Shown: positions 1 through 6,432, counted from the stretch's first letter. The stretch: 10,755 nt of DNA from an uncultured Chloroflexota bacterium (GCA_913056415.1 CAJXNA010000050.1:1-10755), one strand, 5' to 3'. The notes: generated by a model not told the origin, from the letters alone. Numbers and translations: made by a program.

Positions 1-20
1 TCAACCAATGGAGGTATGCC

Positions 21-572
21 ATGGCACGCCCTGGCGATGTGATCGAAAACCCAGTCATCGGGGCGCGGATAATCTTCCGCAAGACAGCACGGGACACGAA
101 CGGTGAGTTGTTGCAATTCGATTTCTTCCTCAAGCCCCACGGCTTGGGGCCGCCCGAGCACATCCATACGCGGCAGGAGGAGCGCTTCCAGGTCGTCTCG
201 GGCACGATGCGCTTCCGCGTCAGCGGGAATGAGCAAAGCCTCAGCGCGGGCCAGGCCTTGGTGGCTCCCCCCGGCACTCCCCATACTTTCTGGAACGACG
301 GCGATGACGAGGTGCACGTCCTCAGCGAGATCCGGCCAGCGTTGAAGAGCGAAACCTATTTCGAGACCTACTTCGGTCTCGCCCGAGACGGAAAGAGCAA
401 CAAACGGGGGCGTCCCAACCTATTGCAAGTCGTGGTGCTGGCTCGCGAGCAGGACTTCTTCCTCGCCGGGCCGCCAATACCCGTGCAGAGAGCAGTGATC
501 GCGGTGCTCGCACCCATCGCTAGGCTACTCGGGTACCGAGCCCGCTACCCGCAGTACAGCGGCCCGGAGTGA
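21..572 (+). CDS. Cupin-domain protein (single-domain, metal-type motifs)
   Basis: This 183-residue protein carries one cupin beta-barrel. Motif 1 is complete: G41, H47, H49, E54 and G61 follow the pattern G-x5-H-x-H-x4-E-x6-G. Motif 2 is also complete: G77, P83, G85, H88 and N92 follow G-x5-P-x-G-x2-H-x3-N. H47, H49, E54 and H88 are therefore the expected ligands for one divalent metal. After the barrel there is a tail of about 80 residues with a hydrophobic stretch near 155-172 (PVQRAVIAVLAPIARLLGY), too short and interrupted to be a confident membrane helix. The ATG at 21 is supported by GGAGGT at 10-15, five bases upstream. The stop lies one base from the stop of the convergent DinB-family gene. 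Cupins of this size may be dioxygenases, isomerases or binding proteins, so the fold is firm but the substrate is unknown. Confidence 0.9.
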   Translation: MARPGDVIENPVIGARIIFRKTARDTNGELLQFDFFLKPHGLGPPEHIHTRQEERFQVVSGTMRFRVSGNEQSLSAGQALVAPPGTPHTFWNDGDDEVHVLSEIRPALKSETYFETYFGLARDGKSNKRGRPNLLQVVVLAREQDFFLAGPPIPVQRAVIAVLAPIARLLGYRARYPQYSGPE

Positions 573-573
573 G

Positions 574-1098
574 CTAGGCCTGGTGGCCGGACCCGACAAC
601 GTCGTTCACGTGGCCCGCGACGTGCGCCACGGCGACGAAGTAGATCACCCTGGCCAGCGGGCCGGGGATGCCGCCCGCCGAGCGGATATGCACCTGGAGG
701 AGCGCTTCGTCCGCCTGCTCGACGGCTTCGATGGTGGCGTCGCGGTTCTTCTGAAACTCCGCCAGCAGCTCCGCGACGGACGCCTGCGCCCGCTTTTCGA
801 CCTGGCGCTGATTGTACTCGTCGATGCCGCCCCGCATGGTCCCCGTCGATGGACCGCCCGACTCCTTCTGCCCCGCTCCCGCTGGCGCTCCCTGCCGGGC
901 GACATCGATGAGCCGGGGATACGTCCACTCGATAGACGTGACGTGGGCGAGGATCTGGCGGGCGTTCCAGCCGCCCTCGTAGCGGCCCTGCTCGAACTGA
1001 TCTTCGGGTAGCGCGCCCAGCCTGTCGAGGAGGTCCTGTTGGCTGGACCTCAGCTCCTGAAGCAGCTCCGCCTTGGTTAGCACTCCTTGTTGCGTCAT
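574..1098 (-). CDS. DinB-family (DinB_2/mycothiol-type fold) protein
   Basis: This 174-residue, mostly helical protein matches the DinB/YfiT four-helix-bundle superfamily. The three metal-binding histidines are visible: H52 in GGWNARQILAHVTSIEW, and H159 and H163 in VAVAHVAGHVNDV near the C-terminus. Members of the superfamily are metal-dependent and include thiol-dependent (bacillithiol, mycothiol) transferases and isomerases, while many have no known reaction. The ATG is preceded by CGGAGGT about ten bases upstream. The gene lies 89 bp downstream of the LLM oxidoreductase on the same strand and may be read from the same transcript; no clear terminator separates them. Its stop is one base from the stop of the convergent cupin gene. 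Family membership is seen in the sequence; a role in handling reactive catabolic intermediates is inference. Confidence 0.87.
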   Translation of the reverse strand: MTQQGVLTKAELLQELRSSQQDLLDRLGALPEDQFEQGRYEGGWNARQILAHVTSIEWTYPRLIDVARQGAPAGAGQKESGGPSTGTMRGGIDEYNQRQVEKRAQASVAELLAEFQKNRDATIEAVEQADEALLQVHIRSAGGIPGPLARVIYFVAVAHVAGHVNDVVGSGHQA

Positions 1099-1187
1099 GG
1101 CGGTGAGACCTCCGTTATGCTATCGCCCCTGGCCACCGTCCGGTGCCGCCGGTGATGAGAGCGCTGGGCAGCACAGGCGCCATCACT

Positions 1188-2126
1188 CTACCTGAACGCC
1201 GGTATCACCTCTTGCGAGAAGCGGAGGAGGCTATTGCGGTGGAAGCGGGGGAACTGGGACAGCATGATCTCCTCCACGCCCGCGTCGACGAACGCCTGAA
1301 CGCCGTTCTTCACGTCCTCCACGGAGCCCATGAGGACGGAGCGGCGGGCCTCCTCCTCGCTGCCGCCGCGGAACGCCATCATCCCCTGGACGACGCGCTG
1401 CTGGAACGCCGGGTCCTCGTTCAGGAACAGCATCACCTGTGTGGTCCGCCGGATCTCGCTGAAGTCGCGGCCCACGTCCTTGCAATGCTGCTCCAGCACC
1501 TCGTATTTGTGCCGGACCTCCTCCGGCGTGCCGATAACGTTGGTGGCGTCGGCGTATTTGGCCACCGTGCGCAGCGTGCGCTTCTCGCCGCCGCCGCCGA
1601 TGAGGATCGGCGGGTGCGGCTGCTGCACGTTGGGCGGGTTGTACGGCGGCTGGTCCAGCTGGTAGTAGCGCCCCTGGAACGTGGGCCGCGTCTGGGTCCA
1701 CAGCAGCTTGATCACCTGCACCGCCTCGTCCAGCCGCTCCAACCGCTCCTTCGTGGTGTGGAAGGGGATGGCGAACGCCCCGTGCTCATAGGTGTGCCAG
1801 GCGCCGCCGAGGCCGAACTCAAGCCGCCCGCCCGATATCTGGTCGACCGTCGTCGCCATCTTGGCCAGCACAGCCGGGTGACGATATGTGTTGCCCGTGA
1901 CCATGATCCCCAGTCGAACGCGTGATGTAGCCTGGGCCAGCGCGGCGAGGGCCGTCCAGCCCTCCATGCACGGGCCCTCGGAGCCCATGGCGGCGCCCAT
2001 GCCGGTCACGAAGTGGTCCATCAGCCAGAGGTGATCGAAGTTAGAGTCGCCGTCCAGCTCCTGCCACAGCGATTGCAGCTCGTCCCAGGAGACCCCTGCT
2101 TGAGTGGCCTGTACACCGAACTTCAA
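1188..2126 (-). CDS. LLM-class (luciferase-like) flavin/F420-dependent oxidoreductase
   Basis: This 312-residue protein has the bacterial luciferase-like TIM-barrel pattern. Its N-terminal strand begins MKFGVQATQAG, followed by DHLWLMDHF (31-39), RVRLGIMVTGNTYRHPA (69-85), the TTVDQISGGRLEFGLGGAW segment (92-110) and the phosphate-binding PPILIGGGGEKRTLRTVAKYADATN (172-196, shown in part: ILIGGGGEKRT). Length and motifs match LLM-class F420-dependent oxidoreductases, which carry out hydride transfer with F420 or FMN; the cofactor cannot be decided here. The start is TTG (2126-2124), chosen because an AAAAGGAG SD sits six bases upstream and the N-terminus fits the family. A promoter-like pair, TTGACC-17-TATCCT, lies just upstream. 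The gene follows CoA-transferase A by 88 bp, suggesting a role in oxidising an acyl-CoA-pathway substrate (inference). Confidence 0.92.
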   Translation of the reverse strand: MKFGVQATQAGVSWDELQSLWQELDGDSNFDHLWLMDHFVTGMGAAMGSEGPCMEGWTALAALAQATSRVRLGIMVTGNTYRHPAVLAKMATTVDQISGGRLEFGLGGAWHTYEHGAFAIPFHTTKERLERLDEAVQVIKLLWTQTRPTFQGRYYQLDQPPYNPPNVQQPHPPILIGGGGEKRTLRTVAKYADATNVIGTPEEVRHKYEVLEQHCKDVGRDFSEIRRTTQVMLFLNEDPAFQQRVVQGMMAFRGGSEEEARRSVLMGSVEDVKNGVQAFVDAGVEEIMLSQFPRFHRNSLLRFSQEVIPAFR

Positions 2127-2157
2127 GGTGCGCTCCTTTTCCAGAATGCCTTCACTT

Positions 2158-2171
2158 TTACGCGAACGTAA
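2158..2171. promoter_or_regulatory. Inverted repeat over the predicted LLM start site
   Basis: The palindrome TTACG-CGAA-CGTAA overlaps the end of the predicted -10 box and the expected transcription start. As DNA it could be a repressor operator. As RNA it would be only a short 5' stem. No regulator gene lies in the window. Confidence 0.3.
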
Positions 2172-2199
2172 GGATAGGCTAACCCTAGCCCCCGGTCAA
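2171..2199 (-). promoter_or_regulatory. Sigma70-type promoter for the LLM oxidoreductase
   Basis: On the minus strand, TTGACC (2199-2194, five of six consensus bases) is separated by 17 bp from TATCCT (2176-2171, four of six). The spacing is ideal and the SD and TTG start follow about 40 bases downstream. This suggests that the LLM and DinB genes can be transcribed independently of the CoA-transferase genes. Prediction from sequence only. Confidence 0.5.
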
Positions 2200-2214
2200 G
2201 AGGTCGGCCTGCGT

Positions 2215-3579
2215 TTATTCGCCGGCCGTCTGCTCCAGCCCCAACTGCTTCTTGAAGTCCGGCTCCAGGCCGCCCAGGGCGCCCATCTGAAGCAAGCTGG
2301 TGAGCGGCCACTGCACCATCATCTGCATCATCTGTAGCGGCACGGCGAGCTCCGGCGTCTCGCCGATGACCTTCGCCTCCTGGAGCTCGTTCAGCTCATC
2401 GTCGGAGAGGCCCAGCATGCCCTGGAGCACCTCCCGATTGTGCTCGCCCAGCTTTGGCGCCGTTCCCCGAACGTTGGTATCGAAAGCCGCGAAGCGGGCG
2501 CCCAACTGCTTGGGTACGGGGCGCACGCCTCCGGCGTGCTCCACCATCTCGAAGTAGCCGCGCTCCCGAAGGTGCGGGTCCAGGAGCACCTCCTTCGGGT
2601 TGAGCACGGCGGCCGCGGTGACGCCCTCAGCCTGGAGCAGGTGCATCGCATCGATGTGGCCCTGCTCCCGCGTCCAGGAGGCGATCAGCTCATCTAGCTC
2701 GTCGTGGTGGCGGTGGCGGCCCAGCACGTCGGCGAACCGCTCGTCCCCCGCCCACTTGGGCTGCCCCACGGCGCCGCAGAACGCCTGCCACTCCGCATCG
2801 TCGCGCACGGTGAGCACCAACCAGTTGTCCTCGCCGCGACATGGGTAGCAGCCCTGAGGCGCGAACCAGAGGCTGCGGTTGCCAATGCGTTCCGGCTCGC
2901 GGCCGTTGAGCGCGTAGTCCATCAGCGCGTAGCCGCCGATGGGGATCGCCGCCTCCTGCTCCGACAGGTCGATGTACTGGCCCTTGCCGGTGCGGCGCCT
3001 GTAGTGGAGGGCGGTTAGGACAGCGCCCGCCCCCGCGATGCCGGAGTAGGGGTCGGTGAAGGCGATGCCGGTGCGCAACGGCTCGCCGCCGCGATAGCCT
3101 GTGAGGGAGGAGATGCCGCAGGCGGGCTCCAGCCCCATCCCGTAGGCTGTGTAGTCGCGCCAGGGCCCGTTCTGGCCGTAGCCGGAGAGGGAGATCATGA
3201 TCAGGTCCGGCCTTATCTTGCACAGCGACTCGTAGTCCAGGCCGTGCTGGGCCATGACGCGGGGCGTGAAGCTCTCAGCGACGACGTCTGCGTGGGGGAT
3301 GAGGCGCTTGAGCAGCTCCACGGCATCCGGCTCGCTAAAGTCCAGGGTTAGAGACTTCTTGCCCGCGTTGCGGTAGAGGAAGTAGCCCATACGGTTCCAG
3401 AAGTCGTCGTGGGAGTCGTTATCAGCGATGACGAGGAGGCGGGTGATGTCGGTGCGCTTGAGGCCTTCGAGCTTGATGACCTCGGCGCCCAGGTCACAGA
3501 GGATACGGGTGCAGGTGGGACCGGCGTAGACCTGGGTTAGGTCCAGCACGCGGATACCGGAGAGGGGGAGGGCGCTCAT
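2215..3579 (-). CDS. CaiB/BaiF-family CoA-transferase A, with C-terminal extension
   Basis: This 454-residue protein belongs to the family III (CaiB/BaiF) CoA-transferases, which move CoA between carboxylic acids through an aspartyl-CoA intermediate. The N-terminus PLSGIRVLDLTQVYAGP, the GAEVIKLE segment (31-38), NAGKKSLTLD (71-80), ISLSGYGQNGPW (129-140) and FTDPYSGIAG (174-183) are all family landmarks. D176 in FTDPYSG aligns with the catalytic aspartate. The usual family C-terminus ends near GLSDDELNELQEAKVIGE; here a Met- and Leu-rich tail of about 45 residues (410-454, including QMMQMMVQWPLTSLLQM) follows. The ATG at 3579 directly precedes the conserved N-terminus, but no strong SD is evident; the region just upstream is an inverted-repeat element that seems to have separated the gene from its former upstream context. 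Substrate unknown. Confidence 0.93.
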   Translation of the reverse strand: MSALPLSGIRVLDLTQVYAGPTCTRILCDLGAEVIKLEGLKRTDITRLLVIADNDSHDDFWNRMGYFLYRNAGKKSLTLDFSEPDAVELLKRLIPHADVVAESFTPRVMAQHGLDYESLCKIRPDLIMISLSGYGQNGPWRDYTAYGMGLEPACGISSLTGYRGGEPLRTGIAFTDPYSGIAGAGAVLTALHYRRRTGKGQYIDLSEQEAAIPIGGYALMDYALNGREPERIGNRSLWFAPQGCYPCRGEDNWLVLTVRDDAEWQAFCGAVGQPKWAGDERFADVLGRHRHHDELDELIASWTREQGHIDAMHLLQAEGVTAAAVLNPKEVLLDPHLRERGYFEMVEHAGGVRPVPKQLGARFAAFDTNVRGTAPKLGEHNREVLQGMLGLSDDELNELQEAKVIGETPELAVPLQMMQMMVQWPLTSLLQMGALGGLEPDFKKQLGLEQTAGE

Positions 3580-3592
3580 TCCACCTTTCCCC

Positions 3593-3708
3593 TGTCATTC
3601 TGAGCGAAGCGAAGAATCTGGGGAGGGGGTTGCTCCTCGCGTAGGCGGCCGTCGAGATTCTTCGTCGCTGCGGCCGTCTGGCGACCGCCTCCGCTCCTCA
3701 GAATGACA
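3593..3708. repeat. REP/MITE-like inverted-repeat element
   Basis: The element is bounded by perfect 12-bp inverted termini, TGTCATTCTGAG (3593-3604) and CTCAGAATGACA (3697-3708). A second perfect pair lies inside: CGAAGAATCT (3610-3619) and AGATTCTTCG (3655-3664). The right arm carries about 27 bases more than the left, and the nonamer GCGGCCGTC occurs at both 3645-3653 and 3670-3678, so the right arm may have grown by duplication. It contains no convincing gene. This type of sequence is known to me as a dispersed palindromic repeat in several bacterial groups; copy number in this genome cannot be seen. It sits in the transcribed spacer between two CoA-transferase genes and would fold into a long RNA hairpin. 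Confidence 0.8.
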
Positions 3709-3715
3709 CAACAAC

Positions 3716-3755
3716 GGTCCAGCACGCGGATACCTGAGAGAGGCAGGCCGGCCAT
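3716..3755 (-). pseudogene. Truncated 5' end of a CaiB/BaiF CoA-transferase gene
   Basis: Starting at ATG 3755-3753, the minus strand encodes MAGLPLSGIRVLD and then runs into non-homologous sequence and the inverted-repeat element. The same 40 bases recur exactly 176 bp downstream as the start of CoA-transferase A (3579-3540): 34 of 40 bases match, including 19 in a row, and 11 of 13 residues are identical. The fragment's ATG overlaps the stop of CoA-transferase B in a TGATG arrangement, typical of translational coupling. It is therefore either the original coupled start of CoA-transferase A left behind after an insertion, or the remnant of a third CoA-transferase gene. It cannot encode a functional enzyme. 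Confidence 0.65.
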
Positions 3756-4951
3756 CACGTGACCCCCCGCTCGCGCAGGATGCGTGCCTCCTCCGCATCG
3801 TAGCCCAGCTCCAGGAGCGCGTCGTGCGTGTGCTCCCCGAGAATCGGGGCGACCCCCTGGCGGAGGGGCGTCTCCGACATCCTGAACGGCACCCCGGCCA
3901 CCCGCGTCCTACCTACCTCCGGCTGCTCCACCTCCTGGAAGAAACCCCGCTCCTTCATGTGCTCGTCTTCCAGCAGGAGACCTGGGCTCATCACCGGCCC
4001 GAACGGCATGCGCAGCTCTTGAGCGCGCGTCAGAAGGTCCCGCCAGTCATGCTCCAGCAGGTAGGGGCGCAGTATCTCCTCGAACTTCTGCCACTGGATG
4101 GAGCGCATCCAGAGGTTGATGAAGAGAGGGTTCTGCTCCAGCTCCATCTGCTCCATGAGAACGGCCATTCCAAGAGGAAAGCCGGTGGCGCCCGGTACGA
4201 CGACGATGTGGCCATCCTTGCAGGGGAATATGTCCGCCGGGTAGGCGAACAGTTGGCGGGAGTAGAAGCGCTTGCGTATGGCGCCCATAAAAGAGTAGAG
4301 CGTGGTGTTGTACTCGTCGGCGGCGCCCAGCGCCTCCAGCATCGAAACGTCAATCTGCTGGCCACCGCCGTTCGATGCGCGGTGCTCCACGGCGGCGAGA
4401 ACGCCGACGAAGGCGTTGAGGCCGGCGAAGTACTCAGCCGGCTCGCCGCCGGTGCACAGAGGCTCCTTGTCGGGGTCGCCGGTGACGTACATCAGGCCGG
4501 AGAGCGCCATGCAGGTCAGGGAGTTGCCCCGATAGCCGCTGTACGGCCCTGTCTGCCCGAACGGCGTAATGGAGCAGTAGACCAGATCCGGAAACTCCTC
4601 CTTCAGGTCGTCGTAGCCCAGGCCAAGCGAAGCGAGATGGCCCGGCGCGTAGCTCTCCACCAGCGCGTCCGCCTTGGCCAGCAGCTTGCGCAGCACGGTA
4701 CGGCCGCTCTCCGCCTCGATGTCCAGGGTGACGCTCTTCTTGTTCCCGTTCAGGTGGATGAACAGCCCGCCCTTGTCGTGGTGGGGAACGTCGTCCGGGA
4801 ACGGCCCCAGAGTACGGGCGTAGTCACCCTGGGGCGGCTCCACCTTGATCACCTCGGCGCCACAATCGGCCAGCAGCTTGGCGCAATAGGGCCCGGCGAT
4901 CCCCTGGGAGAGGTCGATAACGCGCAGGTCGTCGAGGGCGAGGTCGGACAA
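3755..4951 (-). CDS. CaiB/BaiF-family CoA-transferase B
   Basis: The 398-residue protein has the family III CoA-transferase pattern: LRVIDLSQGIAGPYCAKLL (9-27), GAEVIKVEPPQGD (31-43), NGNKKSVTLDIE (68-79) and ITPFGQTGPY (128-137). The position of the catalytic aspartate appears to hold glutamate instead: EPAEYFAGLNAF (170-181) aligns with DPYSGIAGA of the neighbouring paralogue, placing E173 where D176 stands. A large open frame continues far upstream but is the antisense of crotonase 1. The start chosen is TTG at 4951-4949, because GAAGGAG lies five bases upstream and the conserved N-terminus begins a few residues later. The stop overlaps the ATG of a truncated CoA-transferase start (TGATG). 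It is probably co-transcribed with CoA-transferase A. With the altered acid residue, it may be a variant transferase, an isomerase or a non-catalytic partner subunit; this is inference. Confidence 0.9.
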   Translation of the reverse strand: MSDLALDDLRVIDLSQGIAGPYCAKLLADCGAEVIKVEPPQGDYARTLGPFPDDVPHHDKGGLFIHLNGNKKSVTLDIEAESGRTVLRKLLAKADALVESYAPGHLASLGLGYDDLKEEFPDLVYCSITPFGQTGPYSGYRGNSLTCMALSGLMYVTGDPDKEPLCTGGEPAEYFAGLNAFVGVLAAVEHRASNGGGQQIDVSMLEALGAADEYNTTLYSFMGAIRKRFYSRQLFAYPADIFPCKDGHIVVVPGATGFPLGMAVLMEQMELEQNPLFINLWMRSIQWQKFEEILRPYLLEHDWRDLLTRAQELRMPFGPVMSPGLLLEDEHMKERGFFQEVEQPEVGRTRVAGVPFRMSETPLRQGVAPILGEHTHDALLELGYDAEEARILRERGVT

Positions 4952-5054
4952 GGGCGCTCCTTCGTGTGCTACACGGAGGTTCGGGGCGGATGATACTACA
5001 ACATTGGAACAGCAACCACTGTCCACTGCCAACTGTTCCCTGTTCCCCGTTCCT

Positions 5055-5065
5055 TTTGCTACAAT
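5055..5065 (+). promoter_or_regulatory. Extended -10 promoter for crotonase 1
   Basis: TTTTGCTACAAT contains a TG-n-TACAAT extended -10 element (TG at 5057-5058 by context, hexamer 5060-5065). No good -35 is visible at the usual distance, as is common for extended -10 promoters. The predicted transcript would begin near 5072, leaving almost no leader before the ATGs at 5079 and 5085. The 4952-5059 stretch also contains pyrimidine-rich GTTCC repeats and must hold the divergent promoter for CoA-transferase B, which I could not pin down. Confidence 0.4.
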
Positions 5066-5084
5066 GCGGGTCGCTGGAATGCCA

Positions 5085-5843
5085 ATGCCTGTGCCAACCC
5101 TTTCAATGGACAAGCGCGGCCCCATCGCCCACCTGACCCTGCGGCGGCCGGAATCCCAGAACGCCATCGACGGCGCCCTCCTGGAAGAGCTGTCCCGCGC
5201 CTGCGAAGCGATTGAGGTGGACGACGATGTCCGCGTAGTTGTCCTGGTCGCAGAGGGCGAGCACTTCTGCCTCGGCTGGGACGCAGCCCTCCTCGACAGA
5301 GAGAGCGGCGGCCCTCCCGCGGACCCCTTCGGCTGCCTGGCGGAGTTGCCGCGGCCGGTTGTCTGCGCCGTCCAGGGCGATACCCTCAGCGCCGGCCTGG
5401 AGCTGGCCCTCGCCTGCGATATCCGCCTCGCCGCGGAGGACGCACACCTGGGCCTGCCGGAGACCAAGCTCGGCCGTGTCCCCATGGGCGGCGGCAGCCA
5501 GCGCCTGGCCCGCCTGGTGGGCAGGGGCAAGGCGCTGGAGATGATCCTCACCGGCGAGCCGGTAGAGGCGCGGGAGGCGCTGCGCATCGGCCTCGTGAGC
5601 GCCGTGGCGCCTACCGATAAGCTGGCGGCCGAAGCGGAGGCGATCGCCGGCCGCATAGCGGAGCGCGGCCCCATCGCCGTGCGCTACGCCAAGGAGGCGA
5701 TAAACCGCGGCCTGGAGATGCCCCTGGAGCAGGCCCTCCGCTACGAGACCGACCTGACGATCATCCTCCAGACCACGGAAGACAGAGCGGAGGGCGTCCG
5801 CGCCTTCCTGAAGAAACGCAAGCCGAAGTTCAAGGGACGCTAG
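5085..5843 (+). CDS. Enoyl-CoA hydratase/isomerase (crotonase) family protein 1
   Basis: This crotonase-fold enzyme is 252 residues from the chosen start. It shows the N-terminal GPIAHLTLRRPESQNAID block (12-29), an atypical oxyanion-hole segment FCLGWD (61-66, usually FSAGAD), and both acids used by enoyl-CoA hydratases: E106 in SAGLELALACD and E126 in GLPETKLGRVP. It ends with the usual basic helix RAFLKKRKPKFKGR. Several in-frame starts exist (5004, 5064, 5079, 5085). I chose 5085 because the N-terminus then matches crotonase 2 almost residue for residue, and because the ATG at 5064 overlaps a TACAAT -10 box. The gene diverges from CoA-transferase B and starts an operon-like run with the two small genes 25 bp downstream. 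Hydration of an enoyl-CoA is likely but other crotonase reactions are possible. Confidence 0.9.
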   Translation: MPVPTLSMDKRGPIAHLTLRRPESQNAIDGALLEELSRACEAIEVDDDVRVVVLVAEGEHFCLGWDAALLDRESGGPPADPFGCLAELPRPVVCAVQGDTLSAGLELALACDIRLAAEDAHLGLPETKLGRVPMGGGSQRLARLVGRGKALEMILTGEPVEAREALRIGLVSAVAPTDKLAAEAEAIAGRIAERGPIAVRYAKEAINRGLEMPLEQALRYETDLTIILQTTEDRAEGVRAFLKKRKPKFKGR

Positions 5844-5868
5844 CGACAGCGAAGGAGGTATCGATCAG

Positions 5869-6129
5869 ATGCAGATCGTCCTAGAGATGGATGAAGCTTG
5901 GTCGCTGATGTCGGTCATCGTGTCCTACGTGATCGACCACAGCGGCGTATCGCAGGGTGGAAAGTCGAAAATCAGGCGTTGGCGCAGCGATCGCGCTGCA
6001 GGCACGGTGGAGATGGATGACCTGGCGGTGGCGGTCAACCAGGCGCTGGACATGTACCTCGACGAGAAGACGACGCGCACCGTCCGCCGTCGCGGCCGCT
6101 ACGTCTCCAGCCGTGAGGCGACCCGATGA
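5869..6129 (+). CDS. Small helical protein, tandem paralogue 1
   Basis: I do not recognise this 86-residue protein. It is predicted largely helical: an amphipathic stretch (MQIVLEMDEAWSLMSVIVSYVI), a G-rich turn near 26-31, the basic motif IRRWRSD (35-41), a second helix (50-64) and a very basic tail (RTVRRRGRYVSSREATR). It aligns without gaps over residues 1-41 to the protein encoded immediately downstream. The ATG has a near-perfect AAGGAGGT SD (5852-5859) nine bases upstream. It follows crotonase 1 by 25 bp and its stop overlaps the next start as ATGA, so the two small proteins are likely made together and may form a heterodimer. The basic RRWRS patch might contact nucleic acid or an acidic surface, but no function can be assigned. 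Confidence 0.8.
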   Translation: MQIVLEMDEAWSLMSVIVSYVIDHSGVSQGGKSKIRRWRSDRAAGTVEMDDLAVAVNQALDMYLDEKTTRTVRRRGRYVSSREATR

Positions 6130-6365
6130 GGCTGGAGCTTGAGCAGGAGGAGAGCGTCGAGCTCCTCTCCCTGATCGTCGACCGCATCACCCAGAAGGCC
6201 GGACTCGCCGCCAAGGACCGGGCCGCCGTGAAGCGCTGGCGCAGCGAGCAGATGAAGGCGGGCTCCGACGCGATGAAGGAGCTCAGCGATAAGATCAACG
6301 CCGACCTGGAGCGCGCCCTGCGCAGCAAGGAGAAGAGCGCGATCCAGAGGGCGGACTGGCGGTAG
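6126..6365 (+). CDS. Small helical protein, tandem paralogue 2
   Basis: This 79-residue protein is a paralogue of the preceding one. The first 41 residues align without a gap and 13 are identical, including L5-E6, S15, I17-V18, G26 and R37-W38-R39-S40; after a one-residue shift, L53, N58, L61 and L65 also match. It lacks the long Arg-rich tail and is richer in Lys and Glu, so the two copies have diverged in charge. Its ATG overlaps the upstream stop (ATGA), with a modest GAGG seven bases upstream, so translation is probably coupled. No membrane segment, signal peptide or cysteine is present. The function is unknown; an intracellular helical hairpin or coiled-coil pair is the most that can be inferred. 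Confidence 0.8.
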   Translation: MRLELEQEESVELLSLIVDRITQKAGLAAKDRAAVKRWRSEQMKAGSDAMKELSDKINADLERALRSKEKSAIQRADWR

Positions 6366-6403
6366 ATTGTGACAAGAGTGGCCAGGATGGTTTATCGGCT
6401 CGA

Positions 6404-6423
6404 CCGCACCCTCAAGGGTGCGG
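6404..6423 (+). promoter_or_regulatory. Hairpin 1 upstream of crotonase 2
   Basis: CCGCACCC-TCAA-GGGTGCGG forms a perfect 8-bp stem with a four-base loop. No T-run follows, so it is not a standard intrinsic terminator. It lies 38 bases after the stop of the small paralogue 2. Confidence 0.6.
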
Positions 6424-6432
6424 CATCGGATG

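Noticed and set aside
1134..1145. Short inverted repeat CACCG-TC-CGGTG between the LLM and DinB genes
   Set aside because: Five-bp stem with a two-base loop and no T-run; expected by chance in GC-rich DNA.
1143..1925. Plus-strand open frame opposite the LLM oxidoreductase
   Set aside because: Antisense shadow rich in Leu, Arg and His, without SD or family motifs.
3824..4993. Long plus-strand open frame opposite CoA-transferase B
   Set aside because: Antisense shadow with no recognisable domain; the minus-strand gene is clear.
5016..5054. Repeated GTTCC/ACTG units before crotonase 1, considered as a microsatellite or regulator array
   Set aside because: Units are imperfect and few; they do not form a regular array or inverted repeat.
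4952..5674. Upstream open frame extending CoA-transferase B by about 240 codons
   Set aside because: It is the antisense of crotonase 1, has low-complexity Ser/Arg/Ala composition, and lies before the well-supported TTG start with SD.
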